A DNA stretch of 64,000 bases from Litoditis marina (taxonomy: Eukaryota; Nematoda; Chromadorea; Rhabditida; Rhabditidae): positions 992,001-1,056,000 of the forward strand of contig OZ038438.1 in the NCBI GenBank assembly GCA_964036275.1, written 5' to 3'. Positions 24,243 to 36,667 of the stretch are shown here, in pieces. The notes beneath the pieces were generated by a model. That model did no database searches. It was given only the letters and a program-made list of their open reading frames with translations, and had not been told where the DNA came from. The position numbers and the translations under genes are program-made. How positions within the stretch are numbered: the stretch's first letter is position 1; the number at the start of each line of letters is the position of its first letter.

Positions 24243-26925
24243 TGCTCAACGCTTACAGGCCACTCCTGCACTCGTACTGATGGTTTGGTATTCACATTTT
24301 TCGGAAGTATATCAAATTCGCACTGGTGAGAACAAGTTGCGCATAAACGTACTGAACATATTCAGCTTTAAGTTTTTGAAGTTTTTTTTTCATAATTGAG
24401 TAATGGGGAAAGCTATAGGTCCGTCCATCCAGCGTTAATTGGTCATCAGATAACACTGACCTCAAATGATGGACTAGTTCGGATAATCAGTCTGATCAAA
24501 ATTATGAGAAAAGCGACATCTTTCAGAGAAAAACACTAAATCGTTGATAAAACGTATGTATTTCCAGGTAGTGGTGTGCGGAGAAACAAGAATAGAGTTA
24601 ATACCAGGTAATTGAAACCGGGTCAAATCAACTGGAACATATGGCACGAAAAAACAGTTGGAAAGAGACAAAGACTTCGAAAAGTGAGTAAATTTATGGG
24701 CTCAGATCGGAGAGAGAAGCCGAAAACTGTCTGTGCTACGAAAACACAAATGACAGATTGTTATGAAGAGTTTGGAAATAGGCAGAACTATAGTCAGTGC
24801 TCAAAAGGTACGGAACTGTACAAACTAAACCTGGGAGTCCGTTCTTCTTTAAAGAACATGCACCAAAAAGGTTTGAAAGAAAAATAGTGTTTGAGGTTCT
24901 TTACCTCTTCCTACTACGAATTTGATTTCTGTTCAAAGCGGGATTCCAAGTATATTGAAGAACAATCACTCTAAACATTGAAACTCGCTCTTGGTTACCA
25001 TGTTAAATAAAGTGAAGCATAATGTTAAATAATGTCGGAGGACTGTAAGAATGAATGGATGGTTTTATGATAACTACTCCAAAAACAACTCATTGGAAGG
25101 GGGCGGGACGAGGGGGCGGGACATACAGTACTCCAGGCTGTCAGGCTGGTAGGATAGCCAATATGTATCGAAATATGAAACCGAAAAAACAATCTAATTC
25201 AGTAGCGAGGTTCTCATACAGCTAAGAACGGGAATAAACGGAATATATAAAACTTTGAGAATACTTCAAGTTATGTGTTTTACGAGTTACGTTATTGCAA
25301 ATTATATTCACTGGATTGCACCGTCTACACTTTTATTCAGTTAATAACTCTATTCTATTACAACAACAAAACATCGAATATATATTTGGGCTTTAGCTTG
25401 GTCAGGGTTCATTTACGGGTTTATAGCTCAAAGCTCGAAGAAAACGTGCTCTTTGAAGATGAGCGCAAGCATGAATGTGAATAAAAATAATGCTAAGTTA
25501 TGTTTAGGGTTTCTGACTCACATTTGAGTTACATTCATTCACGTTCCAAATGTTTCTGACCTTCTTTGAAACTAGTATACTGCTTTGATTCTAGATGGTT
25601 GAGATACTTTACTTTCCTGTAGGCAAGAGCGGTGAACCAAAGACAACTGACTATCTAATCGAATAATTTTGTGCACCTAAAGTTATAGTGAGCAGTTTGT
25701 GAGCAGGTTTTCAATAATGGTTATCAAATATAGTCCATTCTTATCTTGAAGTTTGGAATGATTTTTGCGAGGAAAACATTGAACTTGTTCCCTCTTACAT
25801 ACGTCTTAATATTAGGTACTACGTTTAAACAATGAAACTGAATTGAGTGTATGTAAACATTGTATAATTGAGCCGTGTTCTCTTTGAAAAGCGGAGAAGT
25901 GGTTGTTTTCTCAACAATGGTACTTACAGCGTGTACGTCTTGCCAGAGGGTTACAAGTGCTGCAATCTACTTGTTCTACTTTGATGTCGACCCAAAGGCG
26001 TCGGAACTCATTTTATGACAATGCCATAAAATGGACCCAACAATATAATCGAATTTTTATAGAGAAAGTGAGATTCTGCCACGTTTTTGGGTACTTAAGT
26101 TACCGTATCAGTTTTGGGGTGGATTTCAATTACTCATAAGCCTGTTTAGTCTATTCCTGGTTCAGTTTCGATATTTAAGTTTGAATTGAAAAAACTTTCC
26201 AAAGGTTGTTGAGATAGACAATCAGCTAAGCCAATCAATTAATTAGGCCAGAAATAGATGAAAAGTGACAATCAGTGACAAGAGCATGACAGCTAATTGA
26301 ACTTTTCGACGAGAGAGGGTCTAATGGGCCACTATGATATCTTCGACACCTTGGGTTGTATCGGTTAATTGGCACAAAACATTGGTGGAACGGCCACGGG
26401 TAATTACTTATCATCACTAAGTTTATAGTTCAACATGATACAAATGAACGAAAAACAACAGTGGAACTTTATCGCATGACCAATACTAATCAATTAATTA
26501 CCAATATTGACATTTGTAGTTGCAGAAGTGAAGTTAGAACTTGACCGATTAGAACATTTTCACTTTTAACCGAGTGTGAGTAACATTTTTTCAACCTAAT
26601 TGATTTTGAAAGCAAGCAGGGTGGAAGGGAAAGGTGGAGAATGTATGATAGGTGTGTATCATCAGATTCTCGCTTTCCTACTTTTTCATGCGACGGTTAG
26701 GCGATCCGAGACTGTGCGAGACCCCAACGTGGCTTCTAAAAACGACGAGACACTTTCCATCCGTGATCCGAACGCTGTTTTTCATTGAGCAGCGCAGCGC
26801 ACTGGTTCAGTTTTCATTTTCCAAGTTTTTGTGGAGCGAGAAAGCGAGAATATCAGGTGGTCTAACTGGGAGATAAGACTGTGCACATCCTATTTGAGTT
26901 TGCTCATTCAAGTTATACTTTTACT

Positions 26926-27032
26926 AAATTGCAGAGTCACGTGAAACATGTTAACACAGCAGAACTCAGAAACGTGCAATAACAAAGTGCACGATACCTC
27001 ATTAGAATGCTAACTTCATGTGATTATTCTAC
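26926..27032 (+). mobile_element. CACGTG-type MITE (family D), copy 3
   Basis: Carries the shared core CACGTGAAACATGTTAACAC and AACGTGCAAT. The right end is somewhat diverged (TGTGATTATTC). Confidence 0.8.
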
Positions 27033-28019
27033 TGACCTTTAGTTAAGTTGGTTCAGGTTCAATCCGCCTATGTTACTGGCCTTTCAAAACAGTAACAATT
27101 GGACCCATTTTTACGGAGAGCTCATCTACGAACCGTATTATAGGATATTCCTGAGCGGTTGTATTGAGGACCGTAGCTAAAGCAGGCAAAAACTGTCAAT
27201 TATTCAGATTCTTTTGCTGCGTTCGTATTCGGCATCGAACGAGATTTGGCGAAAAACTTCTTACAGATGTTAAAGTATCGTTCTTCTTGTGGAACTATGT
27301 AGAACTGTCTCGAAGTATTTCTCTGCTACATATATTTGTCACATCCACTCCAATTAGCATCCTGGTAGTATTTACGAGAGGCCGTGGAAGCCGTCGTAAA
27401 CTGTTCATAAAGTGGCGAGGGTGCGCAGTCGCGTGCCCGGCTTCTTTGAGCAGCCTGTAAACAGCGGGCAGAACTGTAAACGGCGGTCAAAGCATACTGC
27501 CGTTGGCGGTCGGTGGGCCTCTTGTGTACGAACACAGATACAGCTGTTGCACAACAACTTGCTCATGCCTCAAGTGGCACCTCCATAGTTCACCAATCAA
27601 ATGATTCATTCTTCCATGGGTAGCAACAAAATCTGGAATTAATACAATTAAGAATGTTCAGTTTGAAGCAATCACCATACAATGTAGGAGTTTTCTCGAA
27701 TATTCAATAACCGCATTCAGGCCCTACTAGCTTTAAAAAGTAGAAATAAACAAACGAAAAGTTTTGTCTGTCTGGAATGAAACCATTTCATTTCGTTAAT
27801 CCTGCGTACCCTTCGCGTCAATTTCAGTCAACTCTTCTCGAGCAGCTCTACACTTATCGCGGCACATAGTGCGGCAATTATCTGTCCCATCATACTTTCG
27901 GACAATCTCGGAAGGACTATCCAGCCTATGTGTTGTCTTATGTTTAAGTTGAGGAACGTGATATGAAATAGATGTTGTAAAGGATTATTATTAACTATTA
28001 ATAGTACATATGAACTTAC

Positions 28020-28067
28020 TGATGACAACTTCTCGCCTGCGCTCTCAATTAGAGTACCGAATAACAT
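28020..28067 (-). CDS. Candidate first coding exon of the zinc-finger gene
   Basis: An ATG-started segment of 16 codons (MLFGTLIESAGEKLSS), with an in-frame stop just before it, ends at a strong donor (gtaagt) in phase 0. The acceptor at 23026 also needs phase 0, so splicing would add 18 residues before the ATG at 23019. The intron would be about 5 kb, the longest in the model. The peptide is not a SNAG domain. Confidence 0.35.
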
Positions 28068-28137
28068 ACAAATCTTCACAAATCTCTATTTCTGTTTAGC
28101 GTCATAAAGTAGGTTACCATGGACGTTGGGAAGTGAG

Positions 28138-28366
28138 TAAAGTTCCGATCACTCCCACCGAGACCTCGGCAACGTGCCAACCAAATTTCCAGGCCGCTTT
28201 TCACTATGGTAATGTTGTCCAAAACTCTAGAAACTTCTCTGAGTTGCAGTGTTATGGTACTTTGTTATGGTACGTTCACATAACACCTAGTAGTTCTCTG
28301 AAGTATATTCAATGAAATTTTCATTGGCACGCTGCCAAAGTCTCAGTGGAAATGGCGAGAACTATA
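28138..28366. mobile_element. Family B MITE, diverged copy
   Basis: Ends AGTTCCGATCACTCCCACCG and AGTCTCAGTGGAAATGGCGA with ACTATA outside. Inner parts (CAAATTTCC) resemble the copy at 33.2 kb. Confidence 0.65.
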
Positions 28367-29626
28367 AATGTGAAGCCTGATTAGGTGTGATGTCTCAACA
28401 TCGTGGCATCATTGAGCCGACAGCTGTCCTCAATGTTTGCATATCATAGCACCTCAAAAACAATTGCTATGAGCAGAATGATTACATAACTAATACAAGG
28501 GTCGCGGTGGATTAAAGATTCCACACCATTAGGCAAACAAAGTGAGTAGATAGACTATGGTACACGGGTTTGGCAGGCCAACAGGTGAGTTACAGGGTAC
28601 GAACAGAGACTGAAAGAGGGGAGATAGAGAGAAAGATAAAGAGAAAGAGAGAGAGAAAACAGAAGAGAGGGAAAGAGGAAGAGCTGAGCTCTATTTACCC
28701 AATTGTATCACCATTAACAACCAACTTGAGAGATTTCAGTTGAGACAGTATGCAGTGCTCCATAATAGAACTGTACCCTATTTCTCTCTCTTCTCTCATT
28801 CATCTCTTTTTTTCCATTCCTTATCTTCCTCTATATTTCCCCCTCCCTCTCTTTTCCTATCTCTCTGAAGCCTTTCACTGCAACCTCTCTTCACGTGTAC
28901 TGTGATTCTTCTTCCCTATTTCGCTTTCTCAATATTGTTCGATATCCCAACCTCGATTCAAATAGTCACACGTCAAAGTAATGAGTTACCTTTCCACCTT
29001 CCCACAATCAATGTAGACTGTTTATCATAACAACGTACCTGAACTTTCATTGTAATTTCCGTGTTTTTGTCTCGATTCCTGTCTCTCCGGCCAGCTGATT
29101 ATTACCCCATCGCTCACCTAACAGTTGGTTCTATCTCGCCCCTGTGAAGTCACTCGCAGCACACAATTGCCTTTCGACCGGTTTTCATCATTATTCAACC
29201 TTTTGTCTAAACAACCATACTCATATAACTGTTGACCACCTGTATAATTTGGCAGAAAAAGTTGTATTTTCTGGCCCCGCATCATCAGTAGGTCACAAGT
29301 AGTTCAGCAATGTCTTTGTATCTGAGTTGTTATGAAAAATTGCACACGTTCCTGGTTTTTCTTGTTTTTCTGTTAACTTTTTTTTGAGCTCCGTGTGATA
29401 TAATAAACAAGTTTTGCACGCGAAATATTTGTATTTTTGCACTTTACTCAGAAAACCATTCCAGCTGAGTTTGTTTACCATTCCATCTAACTTTAATCAA
29501 ATCCGAGCCTATCTTTAGATGTCGCCTCCGAAAAGTTAAATCGTCACATTTTGTACGAAGTTGCGCTTAAATGATCGTGCGACATCATTTAACTTCATGA
29601 ACTTATACTTTCATTTTCAGCTCTTC

Positions 29627-32600
29627 ATGTTTTCGCAGCTATGTATACTATTTATTGTCGCCCATGGGGTATGCGGTCTCACCTGCTACAACGTAAGTTT
29701 CCTCAGTTATTGCTATATAAACAAACTGTTTTGAAATCGGTTGTAGGTGAACACGTCTCAATTGTGTGAACTTTGACTACCAAATGTTGAGATTTATTAT
29801 TAACAGCCGTATACTATGGATAAAGTCACATTATAATCCATAATCACTACCTAAAACACCACTTCATAGTCTATTAATTGTTCTGAAACCTAGTTTTTGT
29901 AATGTTCACCTCTTTACAGGGCATGAAGATGCTCAGCATGCAAAGTATGGGAGATACAACTGAGGTGAGAGAGACTGTCATAATGTAATTATTGTTGGCC
30001 AGCAATCCAGTTCGCTAGTCGTATCAACCAACTACATTAAACAATTTCCACTTCTTATCGACATCTGAAATAGTTTCCCGCCCGTGTCTTTGTTAAATAG
30101 GTTTCGGGACGAACTCTGTGCATGAACTTGTTATTATTATTACTACGGTACACACTAGGGCTGTTAAAGTCGAACTCGACTCGACTCGAAAAAACTCGAA
30201 AATTTTCGAGTCGAGTCGAACTCCAAACTCGAAAACTCGATTTCTGCCAAAACTCGAAAACCTCGAAAACTCGAAAACTCGAAATTTCCCAAAACTCGAA
30301 AACTCGAAATTTTGAACTCGATTAACAACCCTAGTACACCATTTTCAAAATCTATTAAATATATACTTTTGTTCCAAACTGAAGTATGAACAAAACCAAA
30401 CAGGTCAGGAAACAGTTCATGCAATATACCTCGATTTTCCTATTAGTAAATCCAAACAGTAGGGCGTTAATGGTTGAAAATGACTGTTTGCTCATTGGGA
30501 ACGTCAAGGTTGCAGAAAGTTGTTTTGTGGAGTTTCACTTGTGTTGAAAACCGACGCTAAGTTTCATACATACTCTAGTTGTCCACAGAAAAATACAACA
30601 AACTGTAGTGAGCGGTTAAAATATAATGGTATGCATGCATAGTAGTTTAAATGTCATCTATAGGATTTGTCAAACCATTGTGGACACCGTACCATCGATT
30701 CTCAGACAATTCCCAGCCAATTGGCCAGCCACTTTTTTATTGGCTGAGCGAGAGAGTGTGCAGGTCAGAGAGACCCAGATGTCTGCGGCCTCATTGACCT
30801 GCACACTCTCTCGCTTTTGTAGCTGGCCAATCGAAGAAATTGGCGCCAATCGTTCTGAGTTTTGCTCAGACAATTCCCAGCCAATTGGCCAGCCACTTTC
30901 TTATTGGCTGAGCGAGAGAGTGTGCAGGTCAGAGAGACGCAGATGTCTGCGGCCTCATTGACTTGCATGCTCTCTCGCTTTTGCAGCTGGCCAATCGAAG
31001 GAAATTGGCGCTAATCGTTCTGAGTGTATGGGACGGGGTTTGGCGAGCGGCCAGTTCGTCTGCGTATCATTGATCTACACACTCTCTCAACTGCTGGCAG
31101 ATAATCAACGACCGCTCGCCCCGCATCGCTCAATCAATTGAACCCTCTGCTATTTTTATGGGGAAAATGGCGACTATACCAACAAAACATTTTTTGAGGC
31201 TGCTAGATGCACAACCTCCTAACAAACTTTTAGTCGATGGTTTGAATCCTCCACGAGGCAGATGTTTCATGAATTGTGCGTGATTCTTTACAGATGACGT
31301 ATATTGTTAGTCAATTGCACAGTGACGCGAAACATGTTAAACACAGCCGAACTCAGAAACGGGCCTTTACCTAGAATGCTAACTTTTTGTGACTATTCAA
31401 TTTACTTCTAGTACATTTGTTTTCGTTTGCAGGAATGTTCGGGGAATGCGTACTGCTACACCATGCGCACCTCGGCCCTTATGCTTGTCGAAGTGGTGAA
31501 GGCAGGCTGCTCCACCTGGCGGTGTATGGTCCGTACTAGACATTCTTAATTCTCATATTTCAGTCTCTTTTCCAAATGAACGGTAGTTCTCAAGTTTCTC
31601 AACTGATTGGAGTTAGGGAGCTTTTCAGTGGATGACAAGTCAATCAACATAATCTTTTTATTATATGAGTTGGTAGATTATGATCTATAAAATAATATTA
31701 TTCTCACGATTTCGATGGTGCACATTTCAGTTTGCCCGTGACACGTGTATCTCGATGAGTTTCCAAGCGGTGCCAGTCAGTTTGTGCTGCTGCAGTACCG
31801 ACAGGTGCAACGGGGCCGGGGGAGGACAGAGCGCCATCACCAATCAGTACGTTCTGCATAAATGAGAAGCATACATATTGTTACTCAATTGCACAGTCAC
31901 GTGAAACATGTTGAACACATCATAACCTATAAACGTGCAATGCAAAGTGCACGATGCTTTGTTAGAATGCCAAATTTACGTACTTTCAGTATATATATTC
32001 TAATCAAGCTTTATCCGTTCACCAAGAGGTGAGAAAGTGTGAGCTGAGAGATAAACTATACATCATATGGCGATTGTCCTCCATTCTATAGAAACTGTCT
32101 ACTGTCTAGCCCCAACTTCTAGTCAAATATTGAACGAAACTCATTGCAGGCAAACCAACACGAACGGAGATCAAAACAGGTGAGTCCGAGTATACATGTT
32201 ACGAACAAATCAACGACGGACATTCCAATAAGTAACAGTTTGTTCGCTCCCTCGAGATTTGTGCGCATACTCTGGGTTCGACGTCCATATTCTGATAAAA
32301 AAACAAATCGTAATCGTTTGTTGTGTTTTTAGGGTAGAACGTGGTAATTTTACACGGTTTTGTGACACATTTACTGACAGAGCTCCCACATACTGTATAT
32401 ACAAGTTGTCAATAGGAAGTGTCTAAGTGTTTGTTGTAGTTTATTACGGATACACGCCATAACTTCCGAATTATAACAGAAAACCAACGGGATAAAAATA
32501 CAAACAGAACGAGATAAAATAATATTCATCGTATATTTGCTTTGACAAAAATTGAACTCAGTATGTAGTTACACAGTGAAATTTTTACCACGGATGTACC

Positions 32601-33826
32601 CCGGACCCGCCGCGGGTTCACCACGAACTCACCCCCTACCACGGTTTCACCACTATTTTTGCCGTACCCACCAATTTCCTATGTACTTTCAGAGATAACC
32701 AGAATGAGAAAAGCAGTTGGGGAACATCGTGGTCAGCCCCGAGTAAAGACAGGTACTTTACCTGATTGCCACCAAGTTTCATTTGAGAAGTCTTGCACGC
32801 AAACGCAGTTCTCACCATTCTCCAACCAACTTTGTGCGTTGGGATTTCTCTCGTGATCCAACTGGTGGTCAAAATATTCTCTGAAATATCCATTGTTAAA
32901 CTTCATTCGAGTTTCCATCGGCTGCTTTTTATGTGGGCGCCAGCACACTTCAAGTCATGTCGAGTGATTGGCATGTTCTCCTATTGTTGTGTGTTTTATT
33001 GTTGTATTATGTCTTGTACTTTTTTATATATTGGTTTTTCTCAGCCCTTCGACGCCTCAGCCTACAACCAAATGGACGAAACAGCAGTTGGAGGAGAAGT
33101 TCCGAGACTTTGACGTGGATCACAGAACCGATGATGATAGAGGTGCATAGATAGATATAGTTCACACCATTCCTACTGAGACTCCTACAGTAACCTTACC
33201 AAATTTCCGAAGGGTGTTGTGAAGCTGAAAATTTAGTTAACCAAAACTCCACTCGTATATTTACCCCTGAGTACGAGAATGAGGTGCGAAAATCCTCAAC
33301 TTTTCCGGTCACAAGTGAGTGAGAAAAACGGCTTGGAAGTTTCGAAATCCTACTGTAGGAGTCTCAGTAGGAATGAAAAAGACTATAGATAGATAGATTC
33401 TTTCGCGAACCAAAACGTAACTTTCCACCTTGTTAGGTGTGGAAAACGGGGAAAGTTGCCCTGTTACGCACTTTATACATATCACTGTACACAAACAAGT
33501 CACCTGAATTCAAGAATAACAGTCAAGTATATAACACACATTTGTTGAAGAATAGTCCATTCTCCCTTCCCCTAGTTTCTCGCTGTTATACTGGTAGTTC
33601 AACTTTTCTACTAGGTGGGCTAAAGATGAGCGAAATGTTGGTCCTTATACCACCTAATAATTGATCTATTCGTTCTCAATTGATTTTCCCTCGATTGTCT
33701 CTACCACCCGTGATTGTAGGTGTCGAGGAGGAGTTCGTGAAGGTGGACGTCCGTTCGACCACCCCGTCTACCCGCGGGGCCCGCCCGCAACCCCCCGCCA
33801 GAGGCGCAGAAGTCACCATTCCATGA
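29627..33826 (+). CDS. Secreted LU (Ly-6/uPAR-type) domain protein
   Basis: Eight exons: 29627-29692, 29920-29964, 31433-31528, 31731-31846, 32150-32179, 32693-32752, 33045-33142, 33720-33826 (TGA). All phases fit, giving 205 residues. A signal peptide (MFSQLCILFIVAHGVCG) is followed by a three-finger LU domain with cysteines at 20, 39, 45, 63, 68, 75, 88, 89, 90 and 95, ending in CCCSTDRCN, the family's closing CC-x4-CN. The stretch KAGCSTWRC with CISMSFQ resembles LU proteins that are numerous in nematodes. After the domain comes a hydrophilic tail of about 105 residues: Gln/Asn/Ser-rich, then a charged segment (KQQLEEKFRDFDVD) and a Pro/Arg end. No membrane segment or GPI tail is seen, so it is predicted to be secreted; partners are unknown. 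Donor gtccgt after exon 3 is weak but phase-correct. The start was chosen by the signal peptide. An AATAAA lies 120 bases past the stop. Confidence 0.85.
30158..30336. mobile_element. CTCGAAAA minisatellite inside hAT-like ends
   Basis: The ends CTAGGGCTGTTAA and TTAACAACCCTAG are inverted and flanked by similar TACAC sequences, as in hAT-type non-autonomous elements. The interior is an array of ACTCGAAA units plus GTCGAGTCGA palindromes. It lies in the second intron of the LU-domain gene. Confidence 0.75.
30702..31022. mobile_element. Tandem pair of foldback elements (~164-base period)
   Basis: Two near-identical units begin at 30702 and 30866 with TCAGACAATTCCCAGCCAAT and end with CGTTCTGA. 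Each folds on itself: GCGAGAGAGTGTGCAGGTCA near the start matches the complement of TGACCTGCACACTCTCTCGC near the end. A related, more diverged foldback follows to about 31140. Confidence 0.88.
31236..31282 (+). mobile_element. SINE fragment (B-box part)
   Basis: GGTTTGAATCCTCCACGAGG and the following CAGATGTTTCATGAATT resemble the 3' half of the SINE at 45.2 kb. The A-box half is absent. Confidence 0.5.
31310..31402 (+). mobile_element. CACGTG-type MITE (family D), copy 4
   Basis: Shortened copy (CACAGTGACGCGAAACATGT ... GTGACTATTCAATTTACTTC) in the LU-gene intron. It ends about 30 bases before the acceptor of the third exon. Confidence 0.8.
31884..31990 (+). mobile_element. CACGTG-type MITE (family D), copy 5
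   Basis: Core CACAGTCACGTGAAACATGT with AAACGTGCAATG, starting about 40 bases after the fourth exon of the LU-domain gene. Confidence 0.8.
33156..33388 (+). mobile_element. Family B MITE, intact copy
   Basis: About 233 bases with inverted ends (TTCCTACTGAGACTCCTACA and TGTAGGAGTCTCAGTAGGAA), outer TATAG/CTATA. It lies in the last intron of the LU-domain gene. It contains TCGTATATTTACCCCTGAG, the uninterrupted form of the site that carries a family C insertion at 44.2 kb. Confidence 0.9.
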
Positions 33827-33946
33827 ACATACAAAACATCTCATTCATTTCCACAAAATGAACAAATGATGCATATTTTCTACCCATGCAATTGACTAGA
33901 TTTCCACTGTTACTGTAAATAATTCGGTTTGGTATTTGAAAGGCGG

Positions 33947-33952
33947 AATAAA
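33947..33952 (+). terminator. Polyadenylation signal of the LU-domain gene
   Basis: Canonical AATAAA, 121 bases after the stop codon and on the same strand. Confidence 0.7.
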
Positions 33953-34096
33953 CATCTAAGAGTTTACATTTTTTATGTGAAGAAAATCTTCATTTATTTC
34001 GGTTTGTGCCCGCCACGAATTTAAAGAAACAATTATATAATTCCGGGATCCCGTATTAGGTCCGTTTTCTAATACGGTATGTTGCCCTATCCCCAT

Positions 34097-34169
34097 GTGT
34101 TTGTAGTTTGATCCCATTGTTTTTCGGTCGAAACTCGAAAATCAGGGCTCGTATTGAAATCAAACTACC
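34097..34169. mobile_element. TTTGTAGTTTGATC-type MITE (family A), copy 3
   Basis: Ends GTGTTTGTAGTTTGATCCC and GAAATCAAACTACCA. The interior matches the copy at 14.3 kb. Confidence 0.8.
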
Positions 34170-35765
34170 AAGAAGATTTCGTCACGTTTACTTTTTACTT
34201 TTTCTTTACTTTTTCGTGCTTTCCTCGTAGAATTTCCCTTTCTAAAAATGCAAGTAATTGGAGCATTTTCGCAACATTGCAGTTCGAAGTTGTATAGATG
34301 TAAATATATCGCCATACATGGTTAGAGGGTAGTCAGACTCAGAGAAACCGGAGTTCCAGGTGAGAGCATGGAGTCAGAGACGCAGACAACTTTGTCAGGC
34401 GAAGCGGAATTACAAATCCCGCAAACATAATAATAAACATGGCATTAGTAACCAGCGGATTGTGTGTCTGTATAGTGGCTGTGCTTTGTATGCAGACGGA
34501 TTTAAATAATATACCAGAATGCGAAAGCATATCGTTTTCATTTAAGTATTCTATTTGTTTTTTTTATCTGTTTGCAAAAGGTTGCCGTCGTTTTTATTTG
34601 CTCAAAATGCTGTGGTCATATTAGTGAAACGCGCGGCTTACTCAGTAATCCTAGACCGAAAATCATTTCACTTCCGAGTCAGGCAATGTCGCTTGAGGTA
34701 TGCCCCTACTGCTTGCCAGCTTTCTTTACAACTTCTTCTCAAACTTTCAACTAACTAATTATAATTATAATAACTCAGCAACCCAGTATTTGACTAAATT
34801 CTTACGAATATACCGTATCCGCCTAGCTTTTGTTGTTTAGTCGACAATGAAACGCAAAACGTAGATTCTTTCAGAGATGCAATCGAACTAGGGTGACAAA
34901 CTGGGAAAACAACTTTCAGTAGTAAGACATCGGAGCACAAAGGGCACATAAAACATACGAGTATAGGGTATAAGACCATTTAAAAGATTTGTAAAAGGAC
35001 TATTTTCCTGTTGTCAAACGAAGTTCCATTTTGGAATATAATAGAAAGATTCGTGAATGCCATTTTGTTAGGAAGGACACCTTTACAATTCTTTCAAATC
35101 GCTAGATCTGATAGACTTGTTTCAAAATGAACTTTTCGCACAGAACGTGAAGTCTATAAAAAGCTAGTTTCTATTGTTATTCACAAAAGTGAGCTTGTTT
35201 ACATTTAGAAAACTTTTTGTGATTTGGATGCAGTAGTCAACATAGTACTAATGAAATATAATAGTGTTTTCAATATCCTTATCATGTTTTGACTCTCCGC
35301 ATGTTGTTTTGCAGAAACTAATCATTATGCACTCTTTCTCTCGATATTGCATGAAAAACTGGCATTTAGTTCCAATTTCTCCATCTCTTCGTTTTTCCCA
35401 TGCACAATTGATCTTTTTCTTACGATAAATGCTATCTTATAACGTTAACTTCCCTTCGCTTGGTTGCAGCAATTACACGCACTCATTAAATATGATTATC
35501 TCTTGCTGAACTCTCTCTCCACAAACTCTATCATAAATAATAACGTAGCGAAATGGCGTGATATGAAATCTGGATCTCGTTTCCGAACTTTATAATAATA
35601 ACAATAATCTTTTACGGCAACTATTTTAGCCGTGTAATACTTTATTCATACAATTACAACAAATACAATGATCACATTCCAGTATCCGTAGAGGGGTGAG
35701 GTCCGTAGAAGAGAAACTAGGCATGGGCGAGCTTTTGTTACCAGCTCATGCGGTCCGCCAAGATA

Positions 35766-35834
35766 CCGCACCGAGTGGAGTCGAACCATGGTGTTTTGAG
35801 TGCTAGCGCGCACACTACCAGTCGACCACTCGGC
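35766..35834 (-). mobile_element. tRNA-like sequence (tRNA pseudogene or SINE head)
   Basis: On the minus strand a seven-base stem is possible between GCCGAGT and ACTCGGT, with an A-box-like TGGTCGACTGGTAG and a B-box GGTTCGACTCC. The T-arm pairing is imperfect and no confident anticodon arm is seen, so a working tRNA is doubtful. It differs from the SINE at 22.4 and 45.2 kb. Confidence 0.6.
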
Positions 35835-36543
35835 TTTTATTTTTATATTCCCAGAAGAATTCATTTCGGGAATTCAGGGCTACAACGGCCATTTCTTGAA
35901 AATGATGGGTTGACGGTGATGATGGGAAACACAAGCATCTCCTTTAAAAACTCGTTTTAATTTGAATCAGAACTTGTTGATTGCGTTCCACGAGCTTTTC
36001 CCATTATCCCCCGAGGGCCCGCTAGTTTTTCGTTCCTCCAAATATTTCTGCACAATATTAGATAACCGCAGGCAGTAACAGGATTGTCAAGTTGTCAATA
36101 CCGGTTTCGATATTTATAGTAATAATAATAATATGTATTACCCAAAGGGTGCAACGAACTTATGGAGAAACCTCATGGTACAGAATGAAGGTATCAAGTG
36201 TGTTCAACTCGCCTTTTGAGTTTCAGGCAAATTGTTACAAACTCTACCTCTGTTTCCTCCGATTTATTTGTGGTTTAAAAACTGTCAACAATATTGTTTA
36301 AAAAGCGCAAGTATGATTTTAATTAATAATGTTGTACATGATCATTGATTCAATCAATGAACTAATCACTTGAGTCATGTGAAGCTTGAATAAACATGAA
36401 TATGTGCACTTTACTGATGCTAATTCCTGATAGATACACGCGTTTAGCACGGGCAATCATTATAATGTTGGTTTACTTGGGAAGTGATTAGCATATAAGT
36501 AACGCTCTTTACGAGGTATACCTCAACATTCTATATTTCATCC

Positions 36544-36667
36544 TTAAAGAAGGACGATTATGTGGTCCAATCGCAACGCTTCAGTCCTTTAAACCGCAAT
36601 ATATTTTTCAATTGCAGTTTAAAGGACCGATGTAACGGGATTGGTCCACATAATCGTCCTTCTTTAA
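36544..36667. mobile_element. TTAA foldback MITE (family C), copy 1
   Basis: About 124 bases, almost fully palindromic: TTAAAGAAGGACGATTATGT at one end and its complement at the other, with CAGTCCTTTAAAC arms inside. TTAA at both ends suggests a piggyBac-like TTAA target duplication. Confidence 0.88.

Larger units (their letters stand above)
23026..29626. other. Spacer between the zinc-finger and LU-domain genes
   Basis: No confident gene. It holds MITEs at 24.06, 26.93 and 28.14 kb, a GA-rich tract at 28605-28685, a CT-rich tract at 28785-28865 and a candidate first exon at 28020-28067. Other open frames lack paired splice sites and family resemblance. Confidence 0.5.

Noticed and set aside
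30118..30424. Three frames rich in Ser/Lys/Thr/Arg/Asn
   Set aside because: They are generated by the CTCGAAAA minisatellite in different frames.
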